Source of the DNA: Marinirhabdus sp050859505
Lineage (GTDB): Bacteria > Bacteroidota > Bacteroidia > Flavobacteriales > Flavobacteriaceae
NCBI RefSeq assembly: GCF_050859505.1
Contig: NZ_CP193934.1
Location: forward strand, 2,294,001-2,358,000
DNA length: 64,000 nt
Direction of reading: 5' to 3'
The position numbers and the translations under genes are program-made. Under the pieces are notes generated by a model. It saw nothing but the letters and a program-made list of their open reading frames with translations. It did no database searches and was not told where the DNA came from. Of the stretch, positions 8,381 through 18,055 are shown one piece after another (the stretch's first letter is position 1; every line of letters begins with the position of its first letter).

Positions 8381-9580
8381 CTATTTTTTGGAATCTATCC
8401 GATTTTCGTCAAATGCCGAAGGTAACAATTGCGGGATTAATTTTACCAATAATGGTAATAATAAGGTGCCTCCAGGTAACAAAAAGATAGTGAGCGACGG
8501 AACTGTTTTACAAATATCCAGCAATTGTGCTTTTACTTTTTTCTTTTCCGAAGAAGAGAGTGAACGGGTGGTAGATTTTCCCAAAAGCACAAGTAACTCG
8601 CCACTTTCTTCCAACTCTAAAAGCAATCTGTTTTTATTTCTAAGAATAAGTGTTTTTACAGTTTGGGTTGCCTGTTTGTAAAATTGATTTACTGGATGGG
8701 CATGGTCAAAAAGACTTAACTTACTTTTATTGGTATTGGTTAGTTGGATTATATTCTGTATAGCATTACTTAATGATTCTTCGGGCAACTGTAATTGGTG
8801 TATGAGTTGGTATAAAAACTCTTGTTCGCTGGCTTCCATAGTATGGTCATCCCAAACGGCTAGACAGCATATGTCCAGAATGTATAGTTTTTCGTTTTGG
8901 TTTAAAGAAAGTGTTTGTAAATAACTTAAAGGTTTGTCGTTCCCATTAGGAAGTGTATATAAAGTGGCATCCTCAAAAAGTTCTAGGAGCAAACGATCGT
9001 ATTTGTTTTTATTTTTTTTGGCTTGCAATGCCAGGAAGCAACAATGCATTACTAATTTTTCGAAATTAGCAATATATTTTTTTGAAAGAATACTCGTATC
9101 CAAAAATTTTGAAAAGGCCAATACATCTATATATAGGAAGGCATGGGTAAGCAGAGATGCAAAATCTCTTTTAAATAAATTGTTGGACTCTTGAATACGT
9201 ACGGTCATAATACGTTCCAGTTTGGAAGCATCACTTTTATACCGTGAAAACTGAATAAAAAAACCTTTACGTTCTTTTTCAATAGCTTTATAAAACGAGA
9301 TTATGGTTTTGTATATTTCATCTGGGGTGGCTTCTTTTTTTTCAACTAAATATAACAACGTGAGGTTGTGTAACAAATTTACTTTGGTGGTTTCTTCACG
9401 GGTAAGTTGGAGTCTGTTTTTTGGCGTTACAAATAATAAAGTAGTTGAAACTCCAAATATAAATCCATTTTTTTGGAGTGTACAATACGGAACTGCTTCA
9501 AAATTATTTGCTTCACTATTAGTAGCTTGCTTTAATAGGGTTAAGTATTTTGGAATCCATCCACTAGCTGAGGGGTTCAT
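8381..9580 (-). CDS. LETM1-related protein with a TerB-like middle region
   Basis: 399 residues. The C-terminus (SSSEKKKVKAQLLDICKTVP then LLPGGTLLLPLLVKLIPQLLP) is the hallmark of LETM1-like proteins, whose mitochondrial relatives act in cation/proton exchange. In Bacteroidota the family is annotated as LETM1-related biofilm-associated protein. The middle part ILDICCLAVWDDHTMEASE resembles a TerB-like helical domain. The long N-terminal part is mostly helical with no other recognised domain. It begins the three-gene minus-strand unit with the phosphoethanolamine transferase and the phosphodiesterase-like gene. The biochemical role is unknown. Confidence 0.8.
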   Translation of the reverse strand: MNPSASGWIPKYLTLLKQATNSEANNFEAVPYCTLQKNGFIFGVSTTLLFVTPKNRLQLTREETTKVNLLHNLTLLYLVEKKEATPDEIYKTIISFYKAIEKERKGFFIQFSRYKSDASKLERIMTVRIQESNNLFKRDFASLLTHAFLYIDVLAFSKFLDTSILSKKYIANFEKLVMHCCFLALQAKKNKNKYDRLLLELFEDATLYTLPNGNDKPLSYLQTLSLNQNEKLYILDICCLAVWDDHTMEASEQEFLYQLIHQLQLPEESLSNAIQNIIQLTNTNKSKLSLFDHAHPVNQFYKQATQTVKTLILRNKNRLLLELEESGELLVLLGKSTTRSLSSSEKKKVKAQLLDICKTVPSLTIFLLPGGTLLLPLLVKLIPQLLPSAFDENRIDSKK

Positions 9581-9745
9581 GAGTTTTGTTTAAGAGTGTT
9601 TTAATTTTAGTTAACATAAAATTAACTGGCTTAGGAAAACCGTTGACGTAATTTAGGCGTAAATAAGGATGAAAGTACACAATGGTAGTACACTAACCAA
9701 ATATAACTTTCAAAAAAACTATTAATAATAACTAAATTTTTTAAA

Positions 9746-10450
9746 ATGAAAAAAACGAAACTTTTTGCCGCTATTGGTGGATTGGGAGTAGCAATACTTG
9801 CCGTATTTCTAATCGCAGCAGATCACGTAGACGCTCCGGATGTAACTGGACAAACAACAGACATTGCAGATTTGTATGCCTTTGAAGGAGACAATCCAAA
9901 CAACACTGTATTAATTGCTACACTTCAAGGACCATTAACTCCTGGGGATGTAACTAATACAGCTATGTTTGATGAAACAGTACTTATTGAATTCAATATT
10001 GATAACACAGGTGATTTTGTGGAGGATTTAGTTATTCAAGCAGTTCGCCGTGGAGACTCAATGTATTTCTTTGGACCATCTGCTCCAGGCCAAACAGGTC
10101 TTAATAGCCAGATTGAAACTACAGCTCCTATGAGTAGTGTAAAAATTTCAACAACAGATGAAACAATAACTGCTTCAAACAATGGTATGTCATTTTTTGC
10201 AGGACCAAGAAGAGATTATTTCTTTTTCGACTTTGAGCGTTTTAATGCAGTAACATCTGGTGCGGTAGCACCTGAAGGGTTTAACTCGCCAGGTACAGAT
10301 TTCTTTGAAGACTTAAATGTTTTAGCCATAAGCGTTGAGGTTCCAAATAGTTTATTAGGTACAGCGCCTCCACATGTTGGTGCAGCTGTAGGATTACAAG
10401 GTTTACCTCCTGCTTACAATGTATGGGTATCTGCAAAGAGAAAACAATAA
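9746..10450 (+). CDS. DUF4331 family secreted protein
   Basis: 234 residues with a signal peptide (about 1-24) followed by the DUF4331 opening ADHVDAPDVTGQ and DIADLYAFEGD, then LIATLQGPLTPG. It is shorter than many members, and the second half of the family seems to be carried by the next gene (34 bases downstream), which has the matching GRPGINTVF segment. The pair may thus be a split version of the domain. It is probably periplasmic or outer-membrane associated. No lipobox Cys is seen here. The function of DUF4331 is unknown. Confidence 0.85.
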   Translation: MKKTKLFAAIGGLGVAILAVFLIAADHVDAPDVTGQTTDIADLYAFEGDNPNNTVLIATLQGPLTPGDVTNTAMFDETVLIEFNIDNTGDFVEDLVIQAVRRGDSMYFFGPSAPGQTGLNSQIETTAPMSSVKISTTDETITASNNGMSFFAGPRRDYFFFDFERFNAVTSGAVAPEGFNSPGTDFFEDLNVLAISVEVPNSLLGTAPPHVGAAVGLQGLPPAYNVWVSAKRKQ

Positions 10451-10483
10451 TAAATAGCTAACGATAAAATTTAAGATAGAGAT

Positions 10484-11197
10484 ATGAAAACAATATATAA
10501 ATCAATTTTTATAGCCGCATTGGCTGTAACGACAACACTCACATTTGTGCAGTGTGCAGACGACGACGACAATGGGAATGCCCTTAACGAACCAACTTGT
10601 GATGATGGTATCATGAATGCTGATGAAGAAGGCGTTGATTGTGGTGGTGTTTTTTGTGAGCCTTGCGCGGTAGTGCTAGACTTCTCAGGAACCTATGCTC
10701 AAGAAGATATTATGGGACGTCCGGGTATTAACACCGTTTTTGGTGGATCTGATCCTGTGAAAAATAACTTTAATACTAGTATTGTAAGTGGAAGAGCATC
10801 TTTCCAGCCTATATTTGAGGCAACTATGGAAAATTATTTCGATGTTTATGCAGTCGCTCTTGGAGCAGATCCTGCAAACGTAAATTACGAGACTAATATC
10901 TTAGGTTTGGATGCTCCAACGTTTACAACAGTATTAGCTCAATTTGATGCTTTACAAGTTGCACCTAATGGAGAAACAACGTATTTTAATCCTGCTTCAG
11001 GAGCAGCTTTAACAGGACGTAACCTTTCAGATGATGTTATCGATATTTCATTGATTTTAATCTTTGGAGGTGGTGATATAAACAATTTGAACTTTAGTGA
11101 TCCAGCTACTGGTCCACTATTAACTACAGATGGTGTAGGTGCTGGAGACCGTGATTTTACTTTAGGTTTTCCATATATGTCTACTGTAAATCAGTAA
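10484..11197 (+). CDS. DUF4331-like lipoprotein with a Cys-rich linker
   Basis: 237 residues. A lipoprotein signal ends at a Cys (TFVQC, about residue 24) followed by an acidic ADDDDNG segment, which would favour surface exposure. Then comes the CDDGIMNADEEGVDCGG module with a closing CEPC, a small Cys-rich repeat common in Bacteroidota surface proteins. The main part begins YAQEDIMGRPGINTVF, as in the C-terminal half of DUF4331 proteins. It follows the first DUF4331 gene closely and precedes a TPR lipoprotein, so the three are likely one operon. Confidence 0.78.
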   Translation: MKTIYKSIFIAALAVTTTLTFVQCADDDDNGNALNEPTCDDGIMNADEEGVDCGGVFCEPCAVVLDFSGTYAQEDIMGRPGINTVFGGSDPVKNNFNTSIVSGRASFQPIFEATMENYFDVYAVALGADPANVNYETNILGLDAPTFTTVLAQFDALQVAPNGETTYFNPASGAALTGRNLSDDVIDISLILIFGGGDINNLNFSDPATGPLLTTDGVGAGDRDFTLGFPYMSTVNQ

Positions 11198-11266
11198 TCA
11201 ACATTTAATTAATTTGAAAAGAGCAATATGTCCTATTGCTCTTTTCTTATATATACTTTTTTTAAA

Positions 11267-12559
11267 ATGAAACTATACCACTACCTATATATCAGTACGG
11301 CTATATTAATAGCTTCTTGTGCAAAAACTGAAGATAAAGTTGTACAGGTTAGCAGTCCGGCAGATTATGAAGCTTCTTTAAGCACAGCTACCACAAAAAA
11401 TTACACAAACGCAGTTGCCGAAAGAGATTTTTGGTCCAACAAAATGTCCGATGACACAACAGGAGTTGGCAGTTTAGGGTCACTAGCAGCTGCTTATTCA
11501 AGCATATTTGCTATTACTGGAAATTCCAATAATTTATACAGAGCAGAGAAACTCTATAAAAAAGGAATTATAAATTCTGCTCATAATAAAGACGGTTTTA
11601 CACGCAGTCTTGCACATAATTATATTTCCCAACACCGTTTCAAAGAAGCAAAAGAAATTTTAGAGGAAAGTTATAACGGTATCTCTAATAAAAAAGCTAC
11701 AGAATTTGTATTGTTCGATGTGTATATGGAATTAGGGCAGTATGAAGATGCTTATAAAATGTTGGAGCTCATAAAGAATAATTCAGATTACAACTACCTT
11801 ATACGTGTTGCAAAATGGAGTGATTACAAGGGTGATCTGGATAGTGCCATCCGTTATTTAGAACAAGCGCGTGAAATTGCAGATGCTCGTAAGAGCAAGT
11901 CCCTTCAGATATGGACGTATACTAATTTGGGTGATTATTATGGACACGCAGGACGTATCCAGGATGCATACACAGAATACCTTAAGACATTACGTTTAGA
12001 CCCTGAAAATGCATATGCCAAAAAAGGAATAGCTTGGATAGTATATTCCGCAGAAAAAAATACAGCAGCAGCTAACAAAATACTGGACAGTATTATGGTA
12101 CATCATAACGTACCAGATTATTATTTGTTAAAAGCCGAAATGGCCGAATACGAAAATAATGAAGCAGAAAGTAAAAAATATACTAATCAATTTTTAAATG
12201 CAGTTCAACAAGGAAATTATGGGGCTCAGTATAATGATTATTTAATTGAAGTGTACGCAGATAAAAATCCAATAAAATCGCTTGAGATGGCTGAAGCTGA
12301 AGTAGGAAACCGTGCTACACCAGAAAGTTATCATTTACTAGCACTGGCACAACTTAAAAATAATAAGGAGCAAGCAGCTCTGCAAACTATAAAAGATCAC
12401 GTTGAGGGTAAAACATCAGAACCTATGGCATTGTATCACAGCGCACTCGTTTATAAAGCCAACAACGACAAAGAGAAGGTAAAAATGCTTAAAAGTGAAT
12501 TGTTGGAAGCTGAATTTGAGGTAGGCCCAGTTTTATTTAAAAAAATACAAAAACTTTAA
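11267..12559 (+). CDS. Tetratricopeptide-repeat lipoprotein
   Basis: 430 residues from the ATG at 11267, chosen because it starts directly before a lipoprotein signal (LYISTAILIASC). An earlier ATG at 11228 adds a non-signal leader. The mature part is a helical solenoid with TPR-like units such as SLAHNYISQHRFKEAKEIL, YTNLGDYYGHAGRIQDAY and LRLDPENAYAKKGIAW. It is the third gene after the two DUF4331 genes and may scaffold them at the membrane. A strong terminator follows. Confidence 0.82.
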   Translation: MKLYHYLYISTAILIASCAKTEDKVVQVSSPADYEASLSTATTKNYTNAVAERDFWSNKMSDDTTGVGSLGSLAAAYSSIFAITGNSNNLYRAEKLYKKGIINSAHNKDGFTRSLAHNYISQHRFKEAKEILEESYNGISNKKATEFVLFDVYMELGQYEDAYKMLELIKNNSDYNYLIRVAKWSDYKGDLDSAIRYLEQAREIADARKSKSLQIWTYTNLGDYYGHAGRIQDAYTEYLKTLRLDPENAYAKKGIAWIVYSAEKNTAAANKILDSIMVHHNVPDYYLLKAEMAEYENNEAESKKYTNQFLNAVQQGNYGAQYNDYLIEVYADKNPIKSLEMAEAEVGNRATPESYHLLALAQLKNNKEQAALQTIKDHVEGKTSEPMALYHSALVYKANNDKEKVKMLKSELLEAEFEVGPVLFKKIQKL

Positions 12560-12664
12560 AACCAAGGATGTAAAACCTTCGTATGTATTGTACAATGGTT
12601 GGTTATTCACTGTAATAATCAATAGCCGGAATTTACCGGTTTTTTCAGAGTTTTTTTGTTAGTT

Positions 12665-12697
12665 AGCACCCTTTTAGTCGGGGGTGCTTTTTTTTAC
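12665..12697 (+). terminator. Terminator of the DUF4331 operon
   Basis: AGCACCC (12665-12671) pairs with GGGTGCT (12682-12688) and is followed by eight more T. A weaker hairpin with CCGG arms lies about 40 bases earlier. Confidence 0.8.
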
Positions 12698-12720
12698 ATT
12701 GAATTTCAAAAAGAATATAA

Positions 12721-12753
12721 AAAAGTGTCCGTTACATTTTAACGAACACTTTT
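12721..12753. terminator. Second hairpin, between convergent operons
   Basis: AAAAGTGTCCGTT (12721-12733) pairs with AACGAACACTTTT (12741-12753) with one mismatch. A and T tracts flank it, so it can end transcription from either side. It serves the anti-sigma gene on the minus strand. Confidence 0.7.
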
Positions 12754-12803
12754 CATTTTTTATTAAAATAAAATTCAAGAGGTTTCTTAGAATAAGAAAT
12801 ATT

Positions 12804-13613
12804 TTAAGGTAGCGTAACAGTTCCTAATACGTATAATTGGCTAAGGGTAGGGGTTTCACTTCCTCCTTCCGGCTCTAATGTAATTCCGAAGCCTTCGGCA
12901 ACAGGGAATTTTTCAAATTTGTATAGGTTCGATTGTACGGCGCTTAATTCCTGTAAAAGTCCCATACTCGTAGGAGTAAGAGGCTCCATAATTAAAGACC
13001 ACACTTGGTACACTTTACCTTTAGGAGGTGCAGGAAGACCTTGGGCATCAATGTATGCGATACCTTCTTCAGCATTATAGAAAACCTTAGCAGAGGCTTC
13101 TGGCGCCACAGCTTCGTTTCCTGGAAGAATAAAAGTATTAAACGAATCACTTCTTAATACGGCTACGACATTTTCAGTTTCTAAAAGCTCTTTTTCAGTA
13201 GTTTGTAGTTGGTCTTCAAGTTCAGCATTTTCTGTAGTCGTAAAATCTACTTTTTGTTCTAAAGTGCTTTTTTGATTCATGGCCCATACAAGACCGCCTA
13301 ATAATAAAATGGCTGCTGCCCAACCGCTTACGCTAGCCCAGTTAAACGATTTTTCTTCTGTGCCAATAGTAGGAGTGTCAACATTTGTAGCAGGGCGTAT
13401 CGCATTTAAGATAAACGTCCAAATTACAGAGGCCAAAGGAGGAGAAACATTTTCTGCCAGCGTGATAAGTGAGGCTTCTATAATTTCAATTTCTTTTTTA
13501 AGATTGGGGAATTTATGTAGGGCAGCTTCAACTTCGTGGATCTCATTTTCAGATAAAGATCCACAAACATAAAGCTCCAAAATTCCAGATGCTATAATTT
13601 CTTCTTCGTTCAT
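12804..13613 (-). CDS. Anti-sigma factor, RskA type
   Basis: 269 residues from the ATG at 13613, one base after the sigma factor stop. A TTG start at 13628 is possible but would overlap the sigma gene. The cytoplasmic N-terminus (YVCGSLSENEIHEVE and the next helices) is the sigma-binding part and lacks the zinc motif of ZAS proteins. One membrane helix lies at about 93-112 (SGWAAAILLLGGLVWAM), then a coiled coil, and then an RskA C-terminal domain (AYIDAQGLPAPPKGKVYQVW, VAEGFGITLEPEGG). It should hold the ECF sigma factor encoded directly upstream until a signal from the cell envelope releases it. Confidence 0.9.
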   Translation of the reverse strand: MNEEEIIASGILELYVCGSLSENEIHEVEAALHKFPNLKKEIEIIEASLITLAENVSPPLASVIWTFILNAIRPATNVDTPTIGTEEKSFNWASVSGWAAAILLLGGLVWAMNQKSTLEQKVDFTTTENAELEDQLQTTEKELLETENVVAVLRSDSFNTFILPGNEAVAPEASAKVFYNAEEGIAYIDAQGLPAPPKGKVYQVWSLIMEPLTPTSMGLLQELSAVQSNLYKFEKFPVAEGFGITLEPEGGSETPTLSQLYVLGTVTLP

Positions 13614-13614
13614 A

Positions 13615-14154
13615 TTATTGTGGGCCAATTACTAGCCATCTTAAATCACGTAGGCAGTTACGGTTTCTTGTTTTAAGTGTGCCTAGTGGAATTTCTAATT
13701 CTTCCGAGGCGTCTTTTTGGGTGTATCCCTTAAAAAATAGTAATTCAATGATATTAATACACATTGGTTTTAATTTATCAACAAATTTTTTAATACCAAT
13801 GGCATTGGTAGTACTATTTAGATTGTCATAAGACGTCAAAATATCTACGAAATTTGTTGTGGTAAGGTTTTTTTTCGAATTCTTAAAACTTTTAGATCGT
13901 GTTTTGTCTATCGCTGTATTACGCGCTATATTAAGTATCCAGGTAAAAAAACGTCCTTTTTTAACATCGTAAGCTTCAGAATTATCCCAAATTTTTATAA
14001 AGGTATCTTGTAGTACTTCTTCAGCTACTGTTTCTTCTAATACAATACTGTATATGATGCCGTGGATGGCTTCAGAATACATAGTATATAATCTTTCAAA
14101 CGCTTTCTCATTTTTTTGTTGCATTTGAAGGATTAATAAATCCGGTTGTTCCAT
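13615..14154 (-). CDS. ECF-type RNA polymerase sigma factor
   Basis: 179 residues. Region 2 is seen in LQDTFIKIWDNSEAY and FFTWILNIARNTAID, and region 4 in LLFFKGYTQKDASEELE followed by the recognition helix around PLGTLKTRNRN. It is followed with no gap by its RskA-type anti-sigma gene, the classic pairing. SigK/RpoE-like groups are the closest by layout. Targets are unknown; the neighbouring DUF4331 operon is a reasonable guess. Confidence 0.94.
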   Translation of the reverse strand: MEQPDLLILQMQQKNEKAFERLYTMYSEAIHGIIYSIVLEETVAEEVLQDTFIKIWDNSEAYDVKKGRFFTWILNIARNTAIDKTRSKSFKNSKKNLTTTNFVDILTSYDNLNSTTNAIGIKKFVDKLKPMCINIIELLFFKGYTQKDASEELEIPLGTLKTRNRNCLRDLRWLVIGPQ

Positions 14155-14175
14155 GTAGTTTTTTTCTTTTTGTGC

Positions 14176-14188
14176 TACTAAGGTAGTA
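14176..14188 (-). promoter_or_regulatory. Small palindrome before the sigma factor gene
   Basis: TACTA (14176-14180), AGG, TAGTA (14184-14188) is an inverted repeat about 20 bases upstream of the sigma factor start. It could be an operator or part of the promoter. No repeat of it was found elsewhere in the window. Confidence 0.3.
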
Positions 14189-14375
14189 AAACCTTTTTCA
14201 AATTCCCTTTCAAGTTTGAAAATTTAATTAAATTCAACTATTAAGCCATATAGCTGAGGAAGTGTTAAATATTTTCACTTTATAGTAAGAAATTTGTTAA
14301 ATTCGTTAAAATTAGTAGCTTTACCAAAATATCTTTAACCTACTTACTAATTTTTTAACCTTAAAATTTATTTCT

Positions 14376-17300
14376 ATGAAAAAAGTTTCCTTTGGGGCTT
14401 TGGTAGTTATTGTTTGCTTATTTTCAATCCAATTACAAGCTCAAACTGCTAAAGACCAAGTAGTAAAATCCTTAAGTAAATTAATGGAGCATTACGAAGT
14501 ACTCGATGACAATGCGCAATGGGTAATTACAGATCAAACTACCAGTAGTATTAGTGGTGTAAACCATGTGTATTATCGTCAATTACTAAACGGATATGAA
14601 GTATATGGTACCGAATCTGGTGTACATACCAAAGCCGATGGGTCGATTTTGTCCGCAAATAATAAATTTATAAGTGATGCTACCGATAGAGTAGCTACCT
14701 CTAGTCCTTCTTTATCTGCTGCCCAAGCTGTTGAGGCTGCTGCAACCCAATTAGGCTATATCATCACGGAAGGTTTGGTTGTTAAGAGTGTGAAAAATAA
14801 TAAAAGCAGAAGTACGATACTATCTGATGGTGGTATTTCAGTAAGCGAAATCCCAGCTAAATTAGTGTACCAAACAAATGCTAGTGGACAATTAGTATTG
14901 TCATGGGACCTTTCCATTCAAGAAACTGCTGGTAAAAACTGGTGGAGTGTACGTATAGATGCTGCATCTGGAACTATTGTAGATAAAAATAACTGGATGG
15001 TAAGTTGTAATTTAGAACACGACCATAGTAACGATTTAAACAATATCCTGGATCATAATAAAAATTTGTACGATATTCCTGATTATTGTGAAGAGACCAT
15101 TGAGAGTACATTACCTCCTAATAGTTATGAAGTTATTGCCATACCAACCGAAAGTCCATACTATGGTAACCGAACTATTGTAACAAATCCAGCAAATACG
15201 CTTGCATCTCCATTAGGATGGCACGATACCAATGGTGTTGCAGGTCCAGAATTTACCGTAACCAGAGGGAATAACGTAAATGCATATGAAGACGGTAATA
15301 ACCAGGGTTTTCAACCTAATGGTGGCGCAACATTGGATTTTACAGGAGCTGCTTTTCCGTTTAATCAGAATTATTCGAATACGAATCAGTATGAAGCTGC
15401 AGCAATTACCAACCTTTTTTACTGGAATAATATAATTCATGATTTACTTTTTCAATATGGTCTTGATGAAGAGGGAGGAAACTTTCAAGAATTTAACTAT
15501 AGCGGTGTAGGAGCAGGAAGCGACTCTGTAAATGCAGAGGCACAAGATGGTTCTGGTACGTGTAATGCAAATTTTGGAACTCCACCAGATGGTCAAAACC
15601 CGCAAATGCAAATGTATATTTGTGGTAACAAGGATGGAGACTTTGATAACTTAGTGGTTATTCACGAATATGGACACGGTGTTTCTAATAGATTGACAGG
15701 AGGTCCTAGTAACACAGGATGTCTTGGTGGACAAGAGCAGATGGGAGAAGGCTGGAGTGATTTTATAGGAGCTATTATGACGATGAAGCCTGGCGATGTG
15801 GCTGAAACTCCCAGAACAGTAGGAACATACCTATTTGGACAAGGACCAAACGGAAGTGGAATAAGAGACTTTCCATACAGTACAGATCTTGCTGTGAACC
15901 CTCAGACATATGATAATATTAAAACCGCCGCAGTACCTCACGGCGTAGGCTCTGTATGGTCTACCATGCTATGGGAGCTTACTTGGGCACTTATAGACGA
16001 GCACGGTTTAGGTGGAGATATTTATAATTTTACCGGAGACGTAAATGCAGATGGAGGTAACGTACAAGCCCTTGCAATAGTTATGGAAGGCATGAAATTA
16101 CAACCGTGTTTTCCTGGTTTTATTGATGGTAGAGATGCTATTTTTGCAGCAGATCAAGCCATTTATGGAGGAGCAAACGAATGTATTATCTGGGATGCTT
16201 TTGCAAAAAGAGGACTAGGCTTAAGCGCAGATCAAGGATCTTCTAATAGTAGAAGTGATGGGACAGAAGCATTTGACACGCCTACAGGTACTGCCTCTTT
16301 GGTAGCACCAAACGACGTATGTGAAGGAAGCCCTGCATTAACAGGTTTGGCAGGAGGTACACCTTTTGGTGGTGTGTATTCTGGAACAGGAGTTACTGAT
16401 GATGGAAACGGAAGCACGTATACTTTTGACCCAACAGTTGCAGGTCCAGGAGTACACGTAATTTCTTATGAAGTACAAGATGGAAATTGCTCTCTAGCAT
16501 CTACAGATACAGATCAAATTGAAGTAATTGCCATTGCTGATAGTCCAGTTACAACAGACGACTCTATTGTTTGTGGAGAAGAAGATGCCACAGTAACTGC
16601 CACACCAGTAGATCCAGCAAATATTATTGTATGGTATGATGCGCTCTCAGAAGGAACTGTATTATTTGAAGGTGAATCTTATACCTTCAGCCCCACTAAA
16701 ACCACTTCGGTTTATGCACAAGAGAGACCAGCACCTCCAGTATCTAAATTGGTGGTTTCAGAACTCACTTTTGAATTGCCAGATAGATTAGAAATTCAAA
16801 ATGTTGGAGCAGCATTCGATTATTCAGGATATACAGTAGCGGTAAGTGACCTACCATTCGGTAGTATTAATACCATTAATCCTATAACTAAAACATTAGG
16901 AAATATGGGAGCGAATTCTGTAGTTTCTTGGAGTGATCAAACTAGTAGTGGAGACTATTGGGGTTCTAATCTTTGGTGGGGGCCTGATGGAGATGGTTGG
17001 GTTATTATTATAGATGATACTGGTAATGTCGTAGATTCAGTTTTCTGGAATGCATCTCAAAGCGATATTCAGGATCTTAATGTAACCATTAATGGATTTA
17101 ACATCACAGCTGCAGATTTAGACTTTATAGGTGATGGAGCTACTATGAATATTGTTTGTAATAATTCTTTCAGAAGAATAGCAGATACAGATACTGGCGC
17201 AGATTTTCCAAATAACTGTCTAGCTTCAGATTTTGGAACAGCAAACACAGATATTGGCGATGTTTCTGGTTCATTAGGTTGTATTAGTGAACGTGCAGAA

Positions 17301-17840
17301 GCAGTTGTAACGGTTGGTGCAGATACTATAGATCCTACAGCAACCTGTCCTGCAGACGAGACAATTTTAGTGGACGCAGGTGAGCAATACACGCTTCCAG
17401 ACTATACCCCTAGTGTAACTGCAGCAGATAATTGTACGCTAGTACCAAATGTAACGCAAAGTCCAGTTGCCGGAACGCAAGTGGGAGTGGGTGTTACAGA
17501 GATAACTATAACAGTTACAGATGATGCCGGAAATGACGTTACCTGTACTTTTAATGTAATGGTAGAAGAAGTTTTAGGAGTAGAAGATAACACACTTGAA
17601 AATGGAATTGTTTTATTCCCTAATCCAACCAGTGGTGATCTAACGCTTAGTAATACTACTTCATTTGTAGTAACTTCTGCAGTTGTAACAGATGTGAACG
17701 GAAGAATAATTAATACATTCAATCTTTCTGAAACAAATGCTACGACTACAATATCTTTAAAAACTTTAGCAACAGGTCTTTATTTCGTAAAGATTACTAC
17801 TGAAGAAGCAAGCATTGTGAAACGTATTGTTAAGAAATAG
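14376..17840 (+). CDS. Secreted M36 (fungalysin-type) metallopeptidase with HYR domain and T9SS sorting tail
   Basis: 1154 residues. A signal peptide (1-22) leads into an FTP propeptide (about 30-210). The M36 catalytic domain has the zinc site HEYGH at 430-434 and the third ligand Glu458 in MGEGWSDF. After it come Ig-like and lamin-tail-like modules (SKLVVSELTFELPDRLEIQN around 790-810), a hyalin-type HYR domain (about 985-1075), and a type A C-terminal sorting domain starting LFPNPTSGDL and ending VKRIVKK. This predicts export by Sec, passage through the type IX system and attachment to or release from the cell surface. It probably digests proteins for nutrition. It is a single-gene unit with a strong terminator. 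Confidence 0.95.
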   Translation: MKKVSFGALVVIVCLFSIQLQAQTAKDQVVKSLSKLMEHYEVLDDNAQWVITDQTTSSISGVNHVYYRQLLNGYEVYGTESGVHTKADGSILSANNKFISDATDRVATSSPSLSAAQAVEAAATQLGYIITEGLVVKSVKNNKSRSTILSDGGISVSEIPAKLVYQTNASGQLVLSWDLSIQETAGKNWWSVRIDAASGTIVDKNNWMVSCNLEHDHSNDLNNILDHNKNLYDIPDYCEETIESTLPPNSYEVIAIPTESPYYGNRTIVTNPANTLASPLGWHDTNGVAGPEFTVTRGNNVNAYEDGNNQGFQPNGGATLDFTGAAFPFNQNYSNTNQYEAAAITNLFYWNNIIHDLLFQYGLDEEGGNFQEFNYSGVGAGSDSVNAEAQDGSGTCNANFGTPPDGQNPQMQMYICGNKDGDFDNLVVIHEYGHGVSNRLTGGPSNTGCLGGQEQMGEGWSDFIGAIMTMKPGDVAETPRTVGTYLFGQGPNGSGIRDFPYSTDLAVNPQTYDNIKTAAVPHGVGSVWSTMLWELTWALIDEHGLGGDIYNFTGDVNADGGNVQALAIVMEGMKLQPCFPGFIDGRDAIFAADQAIYGGANECIIWDAFAKRGLGLSADQGSSNSRSDGTEAFDTPTGTASLVAPNDVCEGSPALTGLAGGTPFGGVYSGTGVTDDGNGSTYTFDPTVAGPGVHVISYEVQDGNCSLASTDTDQIEVIAIADSPVTTDDSIVCGEEDATVTATPVDPANIIVWYDALSEGTVLFEGESYTFSPTKTTSVYAQERPAPPVSKLVVSELTFELPDRLEIQNVGAAFDYSGYTVAVSDLPFGSINTINPITKTLGNMGANSVVSWSDQTSSGDYWGSNLWWGPDGDGWVIIIDDTGNVVDSVFWNASQSDIQDLNVTINGFNITAADLDFIGDGATMNIVCNNSFRRIADTDTGADFPNNCLASDFGTANTDIGDVSGSLGCISERAEAVVTVGADTIDPTATCPADETILVDAGEQYTLPDYTPSVTAADNCTLVPNVTQSPVAGTQVGVGVTEITITVTDDAGNDVTCTFNVMVEEVLGVEDNTLENGIVLFPNPTSGDLTLSNTTSFVVTSAVVTDVNGRIINTFNLSETNATTTISLKTLATGLYFVKITTEEASIVKRIVKK

Positions 17841-17860
17841 AGAACAGCGTTTATACTGAA

Positions 17861-17908
17861 AAAGTAAACCCTGACCAGTTACAACTGGTCAGGGTTTTAC
17901 TTTTGGTA
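17861..17908 (+). terminator. Strong terminator of the M36 peptidase gene
   Basis: The stem runs from AAAGTAAA at 17861 through CCTGACCAGTT and returns via AACTGGTCAGG to TTTACTTTT at about 17904, with a loop of three bases. It is one of the longest hairpins in the window. Confidence 0.85.
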
Positions 17909-18009
17909 TCCTTTTTGCCTATACTACCTTGTAACGTACTGAAACATAAAGTAAATATTCGGTTGAGCGGGTGTCACTAAAAAGAAACAGTACTTACTTT
18001 AAGCAAAAA

Positions 18010-18040
18010 AGCCTCTTGAACTAAATCAAGAGGCTCTTTT
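18010..18040. terminator. Bidirectional terminator between M36 and sodC
   Basis: AGCCTCTTGA (18010-18019) pairs perfectly with TCAAGAGGCT (18026-18035). It has an A tract before and a T tract after it, so it also ends the sodC operon coming from the other side. Confidence 0.8.
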
Positions 18041-18055
18041 TATAGATAGTATTTA

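Noticed and set aside
13614..13628. TTG start giving an overlap between anti-sigma and sigma genes
   Set aside because: An ATG at 13613 right after the sigma stop is the simpler choice, although the TTG cannot be excluded.
16232..17722. Open frames on the minus strand inside the M36 gene
   Set aside because: They have no start signals or domains and lie opposite a well-supported gene.
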